Origin: Plantago major
Taxonomy: Eukaryota > Streptophyta > Magnoliopsida > Lamiales > Plantaginaceae
Direction of reading: 5' to 3'
DNA: 64,000 nucleotides
Assembly: GCA_026545765.1 (NCBI GenBank)
Contig: JAIFAC010000136.1
Location: forward strand, 62,001-126,000
The notes beneath the pieces were generated by a model. The model was not told the DNA's origin, did no database searches, and saw only the letters and a list, made by a program, of their open reading frames with translations. Numbering within the stretch: position 1 is the first letter of the stretch; each line of letters starts with the position of its first letter. A program made the position numbers and the translations under genes. Of the stretch, positions 1 to 11,493 are shown piece after piece.

Positions 1-3000
1 TCCTTCTTATCATCCTCATCCTTATGTTGGTCAGAAGGAGGTTCTTCATAGTCATTCTCATCAGTCTCCTTCTCTTCTTCATCTTCAGAGACCAAATCAC
101 TTCTGGAGTAGTGATCATTTGCCCATTTACTTCCTCTTGCTCAGAGGGTATGAACTGTAGAGTCTGGGGAAAAATAGGCTTGAATGCCATCTGCATTCTA
201 TTCTGACCATCTACTTGGTTAAAATCTTGAATAAGCTTTCTGGCCACTTCCTTGACGAAGTCCTTATGCATTAATGTTCCAAAAGAGTATTGTTCAGTGG
301 GGAACATAGCATGGACATAATTTTCCAAGTCAAGGGCTCGTTCTCTCCTTATGGGGTGATCAATCACCTTTATAATCTCAGATAGATCGGAGCAACGAAG
401 CTTTTGCCATTTCTTGAAGCATTTTAGGTGCTTTGGCAAAGTTTGTTCCTTGAAGAAAGGAAGCAGGTCCTTATTCTCATCAACAGGGACCTTAGTGGCA
501 CTTGTTTGAGCCTGAAAGAAAGAGTTCTAAATTAGTTTCAAAACTATGGTAGATATCTGGACTTTAGAGTAGAAAGATATCTGAGTTACCTGTGTGACAA
601 GCTCAGATGACTTGACTACTGAGGTTCCAGGTGCCTCTGATATCTTGATATGAGGAGGAGACTGGGAAGTCTGATCCTCAGTGATCTTTCTTTCTACTTG
701 AACCTGAGATTGAAAACATAACACTTAGAAAATTTGAGCAAGAAAACTACATTAGACAATTTCAGATATCTGAGACGTCAATTACCTCCACAGTAGGAGG
801 CTCAGATACTTGTCTTTCAGAGACTTGTGCAGTCTCTAGAAGGTTTTCTTGTGTGAAGGCTTTGATGCCTTATCAATTTCCATTGGTTGCGGGGATTGAG
901 TGGGCATTTCCCCAGCAACTTCTACTTCTTTTTGAACCTGTAAGTAGAAAGTGTCAGTTTGAGAAAAATGATCAGATATTTGTCTCTAAAGATTATAGGT
1001 ATCTGAATGAAATACCTTCTTTGCAGAAGGTTCAGATACTTATTTCTCAGAGACCTTGTGAGTCTCTGGTTGATTCTCTGATGAGTTAGGCTTCTCAGCC
1101 TCATCATTTTTCTTCTCAGTTGGAGCCTATTAGAAACAAATACTTAGTTAGTCAAGTGTGTACAATAGATATCTGAAAAGTTATTTCTTAAGAAACTATT
1201 TTCCACCTGTAATATAGGCTCATGTTCCTTAAGTGGTGAGGCTATGGAAGCCTCCTTCTCAGATTCCGAGGTAAGCTTTGCAGCTTCCTCTTGATGTTAT
1301 GTTTCTAATTCAGCCTGCAACAAAGAAATTTTAATAAGTAACAAGATTTAAGCATAAGTTATCACAAGTAAAGAGTTAAACCATTCAGCTACCTGAGCTT
1401 GGTCAGGCTGACTAGTCTCTGGAACTTGTGAAGTTTCCATGCGTTGGTCTTGTTGTTCTTGGACCACTTCTTTGTTGGAAGTTTGAGGTACTTCGTACCT
1501 ATCCTGAGTGTGCAACTCAGTTGCCTCCCCTGGTTGATCATTCTAAGCAGATGCCTCAGTTTGATCCCTCTCATTGAGTTGGGGAACCTGTTCTTTTACA
1601 GGATTTTCTTCAGCAAGGAAAGATGCTGGTATCTCATGCTGTATCTCAAGTATCATCTCAACAGCATCCACTATTGGTTGTTGTGGTTGCTGTGGTGATT
1701 CTGATCTGGATGAAGATGGTGATGCTATACGGGGCCTATCCAGATCTGCTTGGGACAGACTTTTAAGTGTTGGCAGTATCCTCCAACACTAAGTTGCCAC
1801 TCATCAGAGCATCTTCAATATGCTTAAGTGTTACTTGCTCTGATGGTGTGTTTTGTCCAGTGACCTTGGACACAGTTGCTTCTTCAGCAACCTTTGAACT
1901 AGTTGCTCTTTCAACAACCTTGGGGATTATTGCTTCCCCTTCATCTTCAGATTCTTCATTGAAATCTGGGACTGAATTATCAACAGTCCCTGCTACTTCT
2001 GCAGAGAGTGTTTGAAGTTTCTCACTGCTTTTATCAGTATTGATAAGTTCATCAGCAAGGCATTCTGCAGCATTGATGAGTTCATCTACATTGATGAGTT
2101 CATCAGCAGTGGCGGCAGATATCTGAGATTTGACATCCACAATGGGTATGCCTTCTGTTTTGCCAGCAGACTTCTTTCGTGAAGTTCTGAGCTTTTTGGT
2201 CGCAAGGGAACCCTCAAATACCTCATCAGTCTTTCGTTTCGTGGAACCTTTCTGAGATGCAGTAACCTTTTTCATCATGTTTGTATACTCATATTTGTAG
2301 AGTAGGTTACTATTGGCAATGTCTGCTGTCTCTCTGAGCTCAATGCCAAGACACTCCAGTAAGTAGCATATCTTCAATCCATAGCTTACTGTGGCTTTTG
2401 GCTCAGCAAGGCCCTTAACGATTTTAGGCTCAAAGCCTTGTATCTTCTTCACAAATTTCATGAAGGCGTACTTCCCCCAATTAAAAGGGTTTTTCAGCCT
2501 TCTGTTTTGTTGATTCAACAAGAACATCATAATCCAGCGTTCTTGGCTTATCTGGTCAGCTCCTCCTTGTAGACCATCAAAGCATATGTGAAGGATACAT
2601 GTCAACACATCCCAGTGAACCAACAGATGTCTGGTTCTGATGTCAGCAAGTTTGAAGTCGATGGGTGTGTGCGACATCAAGATAACACACATCACTGTAG
2701 AGCTTTTTGACACCCTCAAGGAGATCTTCATCCTTGGTTTCAATTTCAAAATTCTTTCCAAGATTTTGAAGTTCAAACATCTCACAGAAAGCTGTTTCGT
2801 CCAACAGGATTTCTTGTCCTTGGACTTTAGTCTTGATAGACACTGTCTCAGTGCCTTCAGAGACTTTGGAAATAATTGTGGAGTTGTTGTAAAACTCCAG
2901 GACATCCAATGAAGAAACTCCACTGGGAAGAGCAGATAGAAAGCCCTTGATTTGTGCCTTTTCAAGCATATCAAGTACTAACTTTCTGTCAGCCTGGTTT

Positions 3001-3194
3001 TCTGTTGCAGCTACAAGGTATTCCCCAATCATGGCACCACCCCAAATCATCCTGTGATTTGAAGTCCAATGATCAGGATTGAACTCTCCAATCAACCGAT
3101 TGTTTGTTATAACCAACACTGGTGCTTGCTTTTCGTGATGTCGGAGGTAGTAGCTTAGGATTTCTGGGTAGAAGCACGTTTTGGAGCCATCTCT
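1..3194 (-). pseudogene. accessory multi-exon gene downstream of Sirevirus pol (3' end outside window)
   Basis: I do not recognise the product with certainty. Exon 1 (1393-3194) starts at an ATG at 3194. A one-base frameshift at about 3125-3180 separates that start from the long frame (from 3119, then 2974 to 1763). The N-terminal half has the motif VLEFYNNST followed by a globular stretch ending KICYLLECLGIEL; it loosely recalls the putative plant transposon protein family, but this is tentative. The C-terminal half is Glu/Ser/Lys-rich and disordered. Five further exons follow: 1207-1314, 1016-1126, 786-937, 590-703 and 511 to the left edge, separated by GT-AG introns of 78-82 nt with good pyrimidine-rich acceptors. 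The gene has in-frame stops in exons 2 and 3 and a one-base indel in exon 4, so this copy is dead. Related copies lie at 47086-48902 (N-terminal half) and 28575-28880 (C-terminus). Confidence 0.6.
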
Positions 3195-3368
3195 TTAAAT
3201 AGTGAAAGTTTTTGAAAGTCGAAAAGAGATTAAGGTGTAAGTTTAGTGATTCGTTGCAGAATAACTAAGCGAAGAACAGAGATTTGCAGAAAACTTCGAA
3301 AGGTTTTTGCTATTTCTGTGTAAGTGTGAATGTTGGAATAGGCGACAGTGATTTCTTTTGCCAAAATC

Positions 3369-3380
3369 CTATATATATAG
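3369..3380 (-). promoter_or_regulatory. TATA box upstream of the accessory gene
   Basis: The minus strand reads CTATATATATAG, 175 bp upstream of the accessory-gene ATG at 3194. A start site about 30 bp downstream would give a 5' leader of roughly 145 nt. Position and sequence fit a pol II core promoter internal to the element, separate from the LTR promoter. This is inferred from sequence alone. Confidence 0.45.
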
Positions 3381-3967
3381 CATCTTACTCTCAACAGACA
3401 TATACATACAAATTTATTTTGTACATATGTATCTGTGCAAATGAGATAGGCGTGGGTAAAATTCATTTTGCATTAAATGCTTAATGGGCCACGTCTGTGT
3501 TTTTACAATCCACTATTTTACAGAGAATTAATCTCGTTCGTTAAGATCAAACGCCCATTTCATCAAGGGTCACGATTGCTTTTTCAGCAATGATCACAAT
3601 CAGTAATTGTAATTGTGCCTAATTAATGAAATTTGGCATATGACTTTCTGAATCACATCTCTTTTCTGTGACTAGGGGACAGTCTTTAGACTTATGTATT
3701 TAGTTCAGAGACTGTATGTAACTTAACATATAAATGGAAAGATACAAAACACCAGAGGTGTAGTTGACTGAATACAGTTGTACCACATTTCTCTTTTGTG
3801 TTCCCCCTCACTTTGTGATCTCATAGATATCTGAGTACCCGTCTCATAAATCTTTGAAAGACACTTTTACCCATCCATTTAGTATATGAGTTCTTGTCTC
3901 AGATACCTTTTGCCTTGAATATTTGGATGCCTGTTCCAGATATCTTTCTCCTTCCTGAGTTTTCGTC
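3381..3967 (-). other. spacer between Sirevirus pol and accessory gene
   Basis: Noncoding. The part at about 3615-3967 is clearly shared with the plus-strand copy just after its pol (about 53700-54075), for example the segments around ACATCTCTTTTCTGTGACT and CACAAAGTGAGGGGAACACA. It is therefore an original element spacer. The remainder up to the TATA box has no counterpart in the window because the plus copy is cut there. Confidence 0.6.
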
Positions 3968-6036
3968 TCAGAGATTAGAACTTTTCAGTTCCTTCGGTAG
4001 CTCCATTAACCCAAGACTATGTCTCAAGGTTAAGAACCTGCTTTCTTGCAAAGGCTTTGTAAAGATATCTGCAAGTTGACCTTCAGTACCAATCTTGAGT
4101 ATCTCTATATTGCCTTTTTCAACATGATCTCTAATCAAGTGGTCTAACATCAATGTGCTTTGTTCTTGCATGAAATTTAGGATTTTGAGTTATGGCAATA
4201 GCACTTGTGTTGTCACTGAAAATCGAAGTTTTCTCTTCATTGATCTCATAGTCTCTGTGTTGTTGTTGTATCCACAATATCTGTGAAGCACAACACCCAG
4301 CAGCAATATATTTAGCCTCTGTGGTAGATGTGGCAATTGAGTTTTGTTTCTTGCTGAACCATGATATTAGTCTGTCACCAAGAAATTGACAAGTTCCTGA
4401 GGTGCTTTTTTCTATCAAGCAATGATCCAGCATAGTCAGCATCAGAATAGCCAACTAAACTCAATCCACTATCTTTTGGATACCACAGTCCAATTTCTAC
4501 ATTACCCTTTACATACCTTAATATTTTCATACCAATGTTCTAGTATGATTGCATTGGATTTGTCTGAAATCTAGCACACACTCCAACTGCATATTGAATA
4601 TCAGGTCTACTTGCAGTGAGGTATAGTAGAGACCCAATCAATTTCCTATACTTGTGTTATTCAACACTCTTGTCAGATTCAGTATAGGTCATTTTGGTTC
4701 CAATGCTCATAGGTATCTTAGCATTTTTTTCAGAAGTTTTTAGATTAAACTTTTTGAGCATATCATTTGCATACTTTGTTTGACTAATAAATATTCCATC
4801 ATTAAGTTGCTTGACTTGCAATCCTAGGAAGTATTTTAATTCTCCCATCATGCTCATCTCAAATTTACTTTTCATGAGCTCAGCAAAGTCATCACAAAGT
4901 TGGTTGTCTTTAGATCCAAATATAATGTCATCAACATGTACTTGAACTAAAAGTAGTTTCCCTTCATGGTTCAAAGTAAAGAGTGTTTTTATCAACATCT
5001 CCTTTCTTGTAACCACTTTCCAGCAAGTATTTGGCTAAAGTATCATACCATGCTCTCGAACTGTTTGATCCATCTGAGCTTTACGAGCTTATAAACCATT
5101 CTACTTTCTGTGGAAACCTCAAAGCCTGGTGGTTGTTCAACATAGATTTCCTTAGCAAGTTCACCATTTAGGAATGCACTTTTGACATCCATCTGATAAT
5201 CTTTAAAGTCATTATTAGCTGCAAAGGCTAGAAATAGTCTAATTGCATCCAATCTTGCAACTGGAGCATATGACTCGTCAAAATCTAGTCCATCTGTCTG
5301 GGTGAATCCATCGACAACCAACCTTGCTTTGTTTCTGGTTATTTCACCAGACTCATTTAGTTTATTTCTGAAAACCCACTTGGTTCCAATTACAGATATT
5401 CCGTCAACAAATGGAACCAGTTTCCAGACTTTGTTTCTCTCAAATTGATCCAACTCTTCTTGCATTGCAGAGATGCAATCTTGATCCTTCAATGCTTCTT
5501 ATATAGTTTTAGGTTCAATGTTTGAGATGAAACATCCATAGAGAGAGTCTGCATTTCCAGCATTTGCTCTCCTAGTTCTAACCCCTTGGTTTAAAGGACC
5601 AATCACATCCTTGGCAGGATGATTTCTCATCCATTTTATAATGGGTTTTGAACTAGTAGGACTAATATCATTTTGATCTGAATGTGAATCAATATGATCT
5701 TGACAGGATACTTGTTCAGTATCTGCGATATCTGGCACACGGGAAATGCCATTGATATCTGACACTTTTTCAGTGTTAGAGATATCTGGAATTTGATTTT
5801 CAAATCTCATTCTCAGAAACCTCTTCATGATGAAGGTTCTCAGTAACCTGTTCCATTTCTGGAATTCTCATAGGAAATTCTTCATCATGTCTTAGAGTCA
5901 TCTGGTTGTTACTAAGCAATGGTTGCTTTTCATCGTCAGATTCATCCTCTAAGTGAATGACAGAGTTGTTTCCTTTTGAGGATTTAGAATCATTACTCAT
6001 TAGTTCTTTGAACCTATCTGAGAGTTCTTCATTCAA
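3968..6036 (-). pseudogene. pol: Ty1/copia reverse transcriptase and RNase H, broken (copy 1)
   Basis: Fragments in order on the minus strand are 6036-5800 and 5828-5499 (acidic linker after integrase), 5492-5043 and 5016-4657 (reverse transcriptase) and 4454-4131 and 4171-3968 (RNase H). RT motifs seen are [30 protein letters not shown] and the catalytic box, here HVDD instead of YVDD. A one-base frameshift at about 5060 destroys the palm segment before RAWYD. RNase H shows TEAKYIAAG, SDNTSAIAI and the C-terminal ARTKHIDVR. The pol ends with KELKSSNL. At least four frameshifts or stops make it nonfunctional. The intact family member would be one gag-pol polyprotein. Confidence 0.9.
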
Positions 6037-6880
6037 GGGTACTTTCTTGTTTCCTTCGTAGAAGACTATATGAACAGATTCTTCAATCTTTTGCGTTCAT
6101 TTGTTGTAGATTCTGTAGGCTTTGCTATTCAGAGAATAACCAAGAAATACTCCTTCATCTGTTTTTGGTTGAAATGTTCTCAAGTATTCTTTTTCATTGT
6201 TAAGAACAAAACATCAGCAACTAAACACCCTTAGTTGTTTGATACTAGGGGGTCTACCAATCAAAAGTTCATAAGGAGTTTTGTCATGGTGTTTGTTAAT
6301 CAAACATCTATTTTGAGTGTAGCAGGTTGTGTTAATAGCTTCAACCCTATAGATTTCACTTATTTCGATTAATAAGCATTGTTCTTCTTGCTGCTTCTTT
6401 TAGGGTCCTATTCTTCCTTTCAGCAACACCATTTTGTTATGGTGTCCTTACTGAAGATAGTTGATTTTGTATACCTTTGCAGGTACAAAACTCTTTTATG
6501 TACTGGTTCATAAACTCAATACCATGGTGCAATCGATTACATATACCTTGTCATTTTTCATGACTTCAAGCTTTTTCAGCAAGTTGGGTATCTCAACCCT
6601 TGTATCAGATTTTTGTTTGAGAATACAATCCAAGTGAATCTTGAGTAATCATCAACAACAACCAGACCATACTTCTTTCCTGCATAGCTAGTTACAGAGG
6701 ATTCAAAAAGATACATATGTAACATTTCCAGTGGCCTTTCACTGGAGTGTCTAATTTTAGACTTGAAAGATGTTTTGGATTGTTTTCCCATTTGGCAAGC
6801 TGAGCACCATCTTTTCTATATACCATTTTGTGTAAACCAGCCACCAATTCTTTCTTGGCTAGCTTGTTCAAAGTTTTGAA
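6037..6880 (-). pseudogene. pol: Ty1/copia integrase core, broken (copy 1)
   Basis: The core begins in frame 6791-6576 with FESSVTSYAGKKYGLVVVDD and YSRFTW. The residue at the first catalytic Asp position reads Tyr (HMYLFE, where the plus copy has HMDLFE). The remaining core, including the counterpart of SERKNRTL and the ...LIGRPPSI region, can be followed on the minus strand from about 6575 to 6037 but is scattered over frames with stops. The family catalyses insertion of cDNA into the genome; this copy cannot. Confidence 0.85.
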
Positions 6881-7306
6881 GTTCAAGTGACTCATTCTTT
6901 TATGCCATAGCCAGTTTTCTTCAGTATGGCCAGATTGACTCACCATGAGACATTCTTCAGTTGTGGTAGATGCCCAGTCAGCATCATAAAGATTTGCTTT
7001 TCTCCTAGCAACCAAGACTATCTACTTTGACTCATTGTCAATTACTTTGCATAGTTTTGACTTAATCTTTACAGTGTACCCTTTGTCTACCAATTGACTC
7101 ATGCTTAAGAGATTATATTTCAATCCCTTTACATGTAGTACTTCAGAGATTGTAAAACCTATGGTTGGATTTTCATCTCCTCCAGCAAATCTAATAATTA
7201 GTCCTTTATCGCATTTTCTGTAGTTAATCAGATTTGCTTTGTCTCCTGTCATGTGCTTCCCACATCCACTATCAAAATGCCACTTCGGGTTCTTCCTCAG
7301 AGTGTT
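6880..7306 (-). pseudogene. pol: Ty1/copia protease and GAG-pre-integrase zinc-binding region (copy 1)
   Basis: Directly after the predicted splice acceptor (7307) the frame gives the aspartic protease signature DSGCGKHMTGD, the usual DSGxxxHM form in copia elements. Then come FAGG, GLKYNLLSMSQL and the pre-integrase segment WLWHKRMSHLNFKTL, whose His and Cys residues bind zinc in the family. A stop at about 7020 separates two frames (7252-7022 and 7015-6692). The exon joins the gag frame at 8525 in phase 0. Confidence 0.88.
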
Positions 7307-8524
7307 CTACACAAAACAGAAAACATGGAGTTAGGCTCTCATTCCAACAATGGAACCTTCTGGACTAAAGAATCTCCCTATAGGAATCCATTTCTGAATG
7401 AACTTCCTTGGGATATTCTTTTGTCTTGTTGGAACATAAGGAGGAATTTTAGGTAAATGATTAATGTCATCATCATTTAAAGCTATTTTCCTTCTTGGTG
7501 TGTTCCATGGTGCTCCTTATGGTGCTTTCAGATACCTGTCAGATTGCTGAGTCTGCTTTTCAGCAAACTTTGCTTTCCTTGCCAGATTTCTTCTAGCCCT
7601 GGCATTCAGAGTGGTCGTAACCTATTCTTTCTTCCACTTCTGATGATTGCTATGTGTAATCCTGGCTTTCATCCATCGTTCTTGCTCTTATTTATACTCA
7701 CGAGCGAGTTATTTCCCGATGGCTTTATAGCCAATGCCATTTCGAGCATCTGGTGCTATCTGAGCTCTCATCTCAGCAGCTTTGCTAGTCTCTGAAATGT
7801 CTTTCTTTCCAGAAAACGTGATGTTGGAAAATTCTCCTGCTCCCGCAATTTTTCCTTTCTGAGAGACATAGCACCGTGGGTGATTACACTTTTCAGTGTT
7901 ATGTTTCTTTACAGAAACGTTCCTAACATTTTTCTTTTGGACTTGTTTTTCACACAAAGGTTTGGTTGCGACTGCCTTTCCTTTGTCAACAACCTTAGCT
8001 TTCTGACCAATGTTGTAGGTTATTTGAGAACCATTTTGCTGAGCACTAACAAATGTTATTCTTTCGTCACTCTTATTCAGAGTAGTAGAGCTATTTGTTT
8101 GTGTGTCCAGCCCAAGTCCTCCCTTTTCTGAAGGATCTCTTAAATAAGAGTGTACTTCAGTAAGAGTGTCACTAGCTTTGGCATAGGATTGAAAAGATAG
8201 TTCTTTCTTCTTGAGTTCCTCATTTTAAGAAAGAAGATCTTTATTTTCCTTTTGAAGTATATCCATTGCCTTTCTTTGTAACTTCTCCATTTCATATATC
8301 TGTGCTTTGAGAAATGCATTTTCAGCATCCTTTTTCTCAGATATCCTGAGTAATTGTGAATTTTCCTTTTCAAGAGAATTCTTTTCTTCTTAAAAAATGT
8401 CGGCTCTAGCTCGGATCATTTGAAATTCTCTTTTGTAGAGATCAAGTTCTCTTCTGAGATATTCTAAATTTCTGATTTCTTCCTCATCACTCTCATAATT
8501 AATGAATTGAGTAATGTTTGTTAC
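7307..8524 (-). other. candidate 1218-bp intron between gag and protease of the Sirevirus
   Basis: On the minus strand the donor is GACGAG|GTAACA (8525/8524) and the acceptor TTTTGTGTAG|AACACT (7307/7306). The plus-strand copy reads GATGAG|AACACT across the same point (50367/50368) with nothing in between, so it lacks exactly this GT...AG segment. The segment is translated in unspliced RNA: it holds the C-terminal coiled coil of gag and the gag stop at 7331-7333, 24 nt before the acceptor. Its length is a multiple of three, and both flanking exons are in phase 0. The loss matches splicing base for base; a chance deletion cannot be fully excluded. Confidence 0.75.
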
Positions 8525-9959
8525 CTCGTCAGCCATTAGGCAAGGCTCAATGTTGGAGCAATCTGGATAGATCTCCTCAGCAACCCCACATAATTCCCTT
8601 TTCTTTTGACCAAAGTCAACCAATTCATGAGTGATGCCACATAATTCTGGAGAAGGTAGTTTGGAGTCATCTGAGTCTTCTTCCTCAGATTCTGACTCAA
8701 TATCAAGAGCATCCAGTTGGATTTGAATCTTTTTCCATTCTTCAGTGAGCATAGCTCGCTGACCTCTCTTGAAGTTTCTTCTATCTTTCTTGTCACCTGT
8801 CTTTAGCTTATTGAAAACTGGGCAGTCTATTTTAAAATGACCAGGTTTCTGACAATAGAAACATGTATCGTTTCCGATTTCTGCTTCCTCAGTACTAGAT
8901 GCTTGCTGAGCCGGCTTGTTCAGCGAGCTTGACAGCTGCATATTTTTGTACTGGTGATAGTTTGAGCCTAGATGCTTTTTCAGCTTCTCTTTGGCTTTTC
9001 TTCTCTCAATCTCCCGACTGACATATTTTCTCATTTGCTTTACAACAAGAGCATCTTCCTCAGTCATTTCCTTGGTATCCCTCTTTTCAGAAGTACCTTG
9101 TGTTACTAAAGCAACATTGTGAACTTTCTCAGCAATCATTTGTTCTCTATGAGTAGTTTCATAGTTGACAGTAGCTAAGTGGGAAAAGAGTTCTACTGGA
9201 GTGATCTTTAGCATTCCTTGGTTGAAATAAAAATACTGAGTATGTTCCCAGTTTTGATTCAAGTTTCTCACGATAGTCTTAACCTTTTCAGAGTTAGAGT
9301 ATCTCTCACTTTTACCAAGTGCAGCCATTTCACTCATCAGTGTTGTAAATCGGAAATCTAGTTCTTCAAGAGTCTCTGTGGGACCTTGTTTAAAGTTTTT
9401 GAATTGAAGCTTCAAAACTTCGAACTTATTTTCCTTTGTTTTCTCAGTGCCGAAACAGATTTCTTCAATCAGTTGCCAGGCCATTTTCGCCATTTTTGCA
9501 CCCCCACAGTTTACACTGTATGTTCTCTGGAGTGGAACGTATGATGATATTGCGAGCCTGACCATCTAGTCGATTTCTCTTGGCATCTTCCATTGTCCAG
9601 AGCTCTCAGGGCTTTGGCACATAAACAACTTGACCAGTAGGTCTTCCACTGGTTGACGCAACTGTTTATGAGGAACCACCACTTGGTTCTTCATCAGTGG
9701 GAACTCTATCTCTACCATTAGAAACCTCCATGACCTGCTTGAGTTGTTGAATGACTATGGGGCCATTCTTTATTACTTTGATCATTTCGTCACTGATGGC
9801 TTCTAGGTGGAGCATCATGTTGTTCTTCCATTTCTCATAGTTCTCAGGCTTGAGAATTGGAGCGTCACTTAAAGATATCCTGCAGAAAACACACTAAACA
9901 GACAAATCAAGTGTAGGTGAAAAGCAGTTAGTGAGCACTTATCTGGGATCTAGGTTCAC
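7331..9959 (-). pseudogene. gag: Sirevirus gag (copy 1)
   Basis: Gag forms the virus-like particle and binds element RNA. The frame begins near 9959-9879 with a P.LKPENYEKWK-type N-terminus typical of copia gag and continues as 9565-8390 (391 codons). The body contains KMAWQLIEEICFGTEK, LEELDFRFTTLMSEM and the zinc knuckle CFYCQKPGHFKIDC (CX2CX4HX4C), followed by an acidic ESESEEEDSDDS tract and CLMADE. After a TAA at about 8392 the same frame continues with a Leu/Lys/Glu-rich coiled coil and a conserved YLRDPSEKGGLG segment to the TAA at 7331-7333. No ATG starts the N-terminus: a GTG occupies the expected place at about 9958, and a 63-nt leader segment (9880-9942) ends CTGCAG but starts AT rather than GT. 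Dead copy. Confidence 0.85.
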
Positions 9960-9982
9960 TGCAGAAGGCTTGGGAACCTCCT

Positions 9983-9994
9983 GCTCTGATACCA
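9983..9994 (-). promoter_or_regulatory. primer-binding site for initiator tRNA-Met
   Basis: The minus strand reads TGGTATCAGAGC, complementary to the 3' end of plant initiator tRNA-Met and the usual Ty1/copia primer site. It starts 2 nt after the LTR end (9997), which fixes the LTR boundary. Confidence 0.93.
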
Positions 9995-9996
9995 CT

Positions 9997-10521
9997 TGTT
10001 GGTCAAGATAACGGCAAAGGAAAAGACTGGAAGGGGGGGGATGAATAGTCTTTTACAACTTTTGTCGATAAATACAATTTCTCAGATATCTGTGAAGATA
10101 TTTGATACTTAATTTCAGAGAGCGGAAAACTTTTCTGTGATAAGTGCACGTGCTCAGCAAGATATAAGTGTGTAAATACTCAGCAAGGTAAATAAAGCAA
10201 GTAATAAGTTGCAGAAAGTAAATAACACAGATCTTTATAGTGGTATCTGAGGGTGGCGTAATCCCTCAACTAATCCACTCGCTCTTTCTCAGGACTTGAA
10301 ATTCACTAAGATAGATATTGAGTTCTCATTACAATAAACCTATCCCTCGATTTCCTTTTACACTAGGTTCCCAACCAAGTGTTCCCCCTGAGTTATGCCC
10401 CGGCTTTCTCAGCCAAGTACTTCCTGTACTCAGAAACCTTTGAGCTATTCCTTAGTTTCCCAAACTAAATACTTCCTATGCTCAGTAACCTTGGAGTTAT
10501 TCCTTAGTTTCCCAAACTAAG
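9997..10521 (-). repeat. Sirevirus 5' LTR, 3' (R/U5) part, copy 1
   Basis: This is the part of the LTR lying left of the nested Tat element. Its outer end on the minus strand is ...GACCAACA, directly before the primer-binding site. It aligns with 32220-32690 of copy 3 (shared features include AAGTACTTGGCTGAGAAAG, GAGCGAGTGGATTAGTTGA and the end ...GACCAACA). The inner end is the CTAAG target duplication. Confidence 0.9.
10517..10521. repeat. target site duplication CTAAG, left copy
   Basis: CTAAG immediately precedes the Tat element (TGTTGATACGG at 10522) and is repeated at 25055-25059 after its end, as expected for a 5-bp integrase-made duplication. Confidence 0.95.
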
Positions 10522-11490
10522 TGTTGATACGGAAATATGTCCAATCCTTCATAAAGGACCTAGGAACGAATCCTAAGGCATCCCAAGTCATCCAATGGAC
10601 CCGAGACACTTTGGTCCGAGCCAACGGTCCGATCCGGGCAGACCAACCATGGTCCTACCCACATGGAAAGAAAGGGACGAAGGATTTGGGACCTGCAAGG
10701 CCCGACCCGGAACCATAGGTCCGACCCACCTTGGTCCGAGCCTCTCTGGGAAAGGAGCATAGTGCTAAGTCAGTACCCTCTCCGACCCAAGGACTCCGAT
10801 CCGGATGTCAACTCGGATCCAGCATGACCATCTCATAAAGCAACCAAGCAAATGGGCACCAAAGAGTGAGATGTCCGAACCCAGGAGCTCCGAATCGGAA
10901 GAGTTGGACAGGCAGGAGAACTTCCTCAGCTGACAACCAAATATGGTCCGGACCAGTCGTCCGGACCCATCTCTCGAACACAGGATCTCGGCAGAACTAG
11001 TCACATCCTCAAGAACTCTCCCAATAATGACCAAATTACCCCTAAAGCCCAAGATGGCATGGGCTAAAGCTTCATTATTGGGCTATGGGCCTCATATTAG
11101 CATTGGTGGCTCAATCGTAGCCTTACACTTGGCGCAATCCTAGCAAGGCCTTCCATTTTGATGATAGCCTATAAATAAGGCACACATCCCAACAAGTAAG
11201 TCACTTTGGAACAAGTCATATTACAAGTCACATCACGACCTCATTCCCGAATATTATACAGAGTTGATCTTCAGTCACTCTCGAGTAAAGTCTCATCGCG
11301 GTTTGACACTTAGCAAACCGGGCACTAACCCCTCCCCCCCCCCCCCCCACTCAAGTGTGCAGGTCCTTACCGAAGTAGTTGGGCGCTGGTTCTTACGCCT
11401 TGATCCTTACCTAGCAAGGAGCTTCTTACCTTGGCACCCATTAGTGGAGTTGAAATAAATCTATGTAGTTGGGGAGTTACACCCTCAACA
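10522..11490 (+). repeat. Tat 5' LTR
   Basis: Begins TGTTGATACGG and ends ACACCCTCAACA, immediately before the primer-binding region. Contains a TATA box, many TCCGA/TCCGG words, and a poly-C run at about 11334-11349. Matches 24090-25054 almost base for base. Confidence 0.95.
11170..11177 (+). promoter_or_regulatory. TATA box of the Tat 5' LTR
   Basis: TATAAATA within AGCCTATAAATAAGGCAC, about 320 bp before the LTR end. It predicts transcription starting near 11200. The same box is at 24739-24746 in the 3' LTR. Confidence 0.7.
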
Positions 11491-11493
11491 TTT

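Noticed and set aside
1763..3119. Envelope-like gene of the Sirevirus
   Set aside because: Position would fit, but I see no signal peptide or transmembrane helix in the product; it is basic/acidic and soluble-looking.
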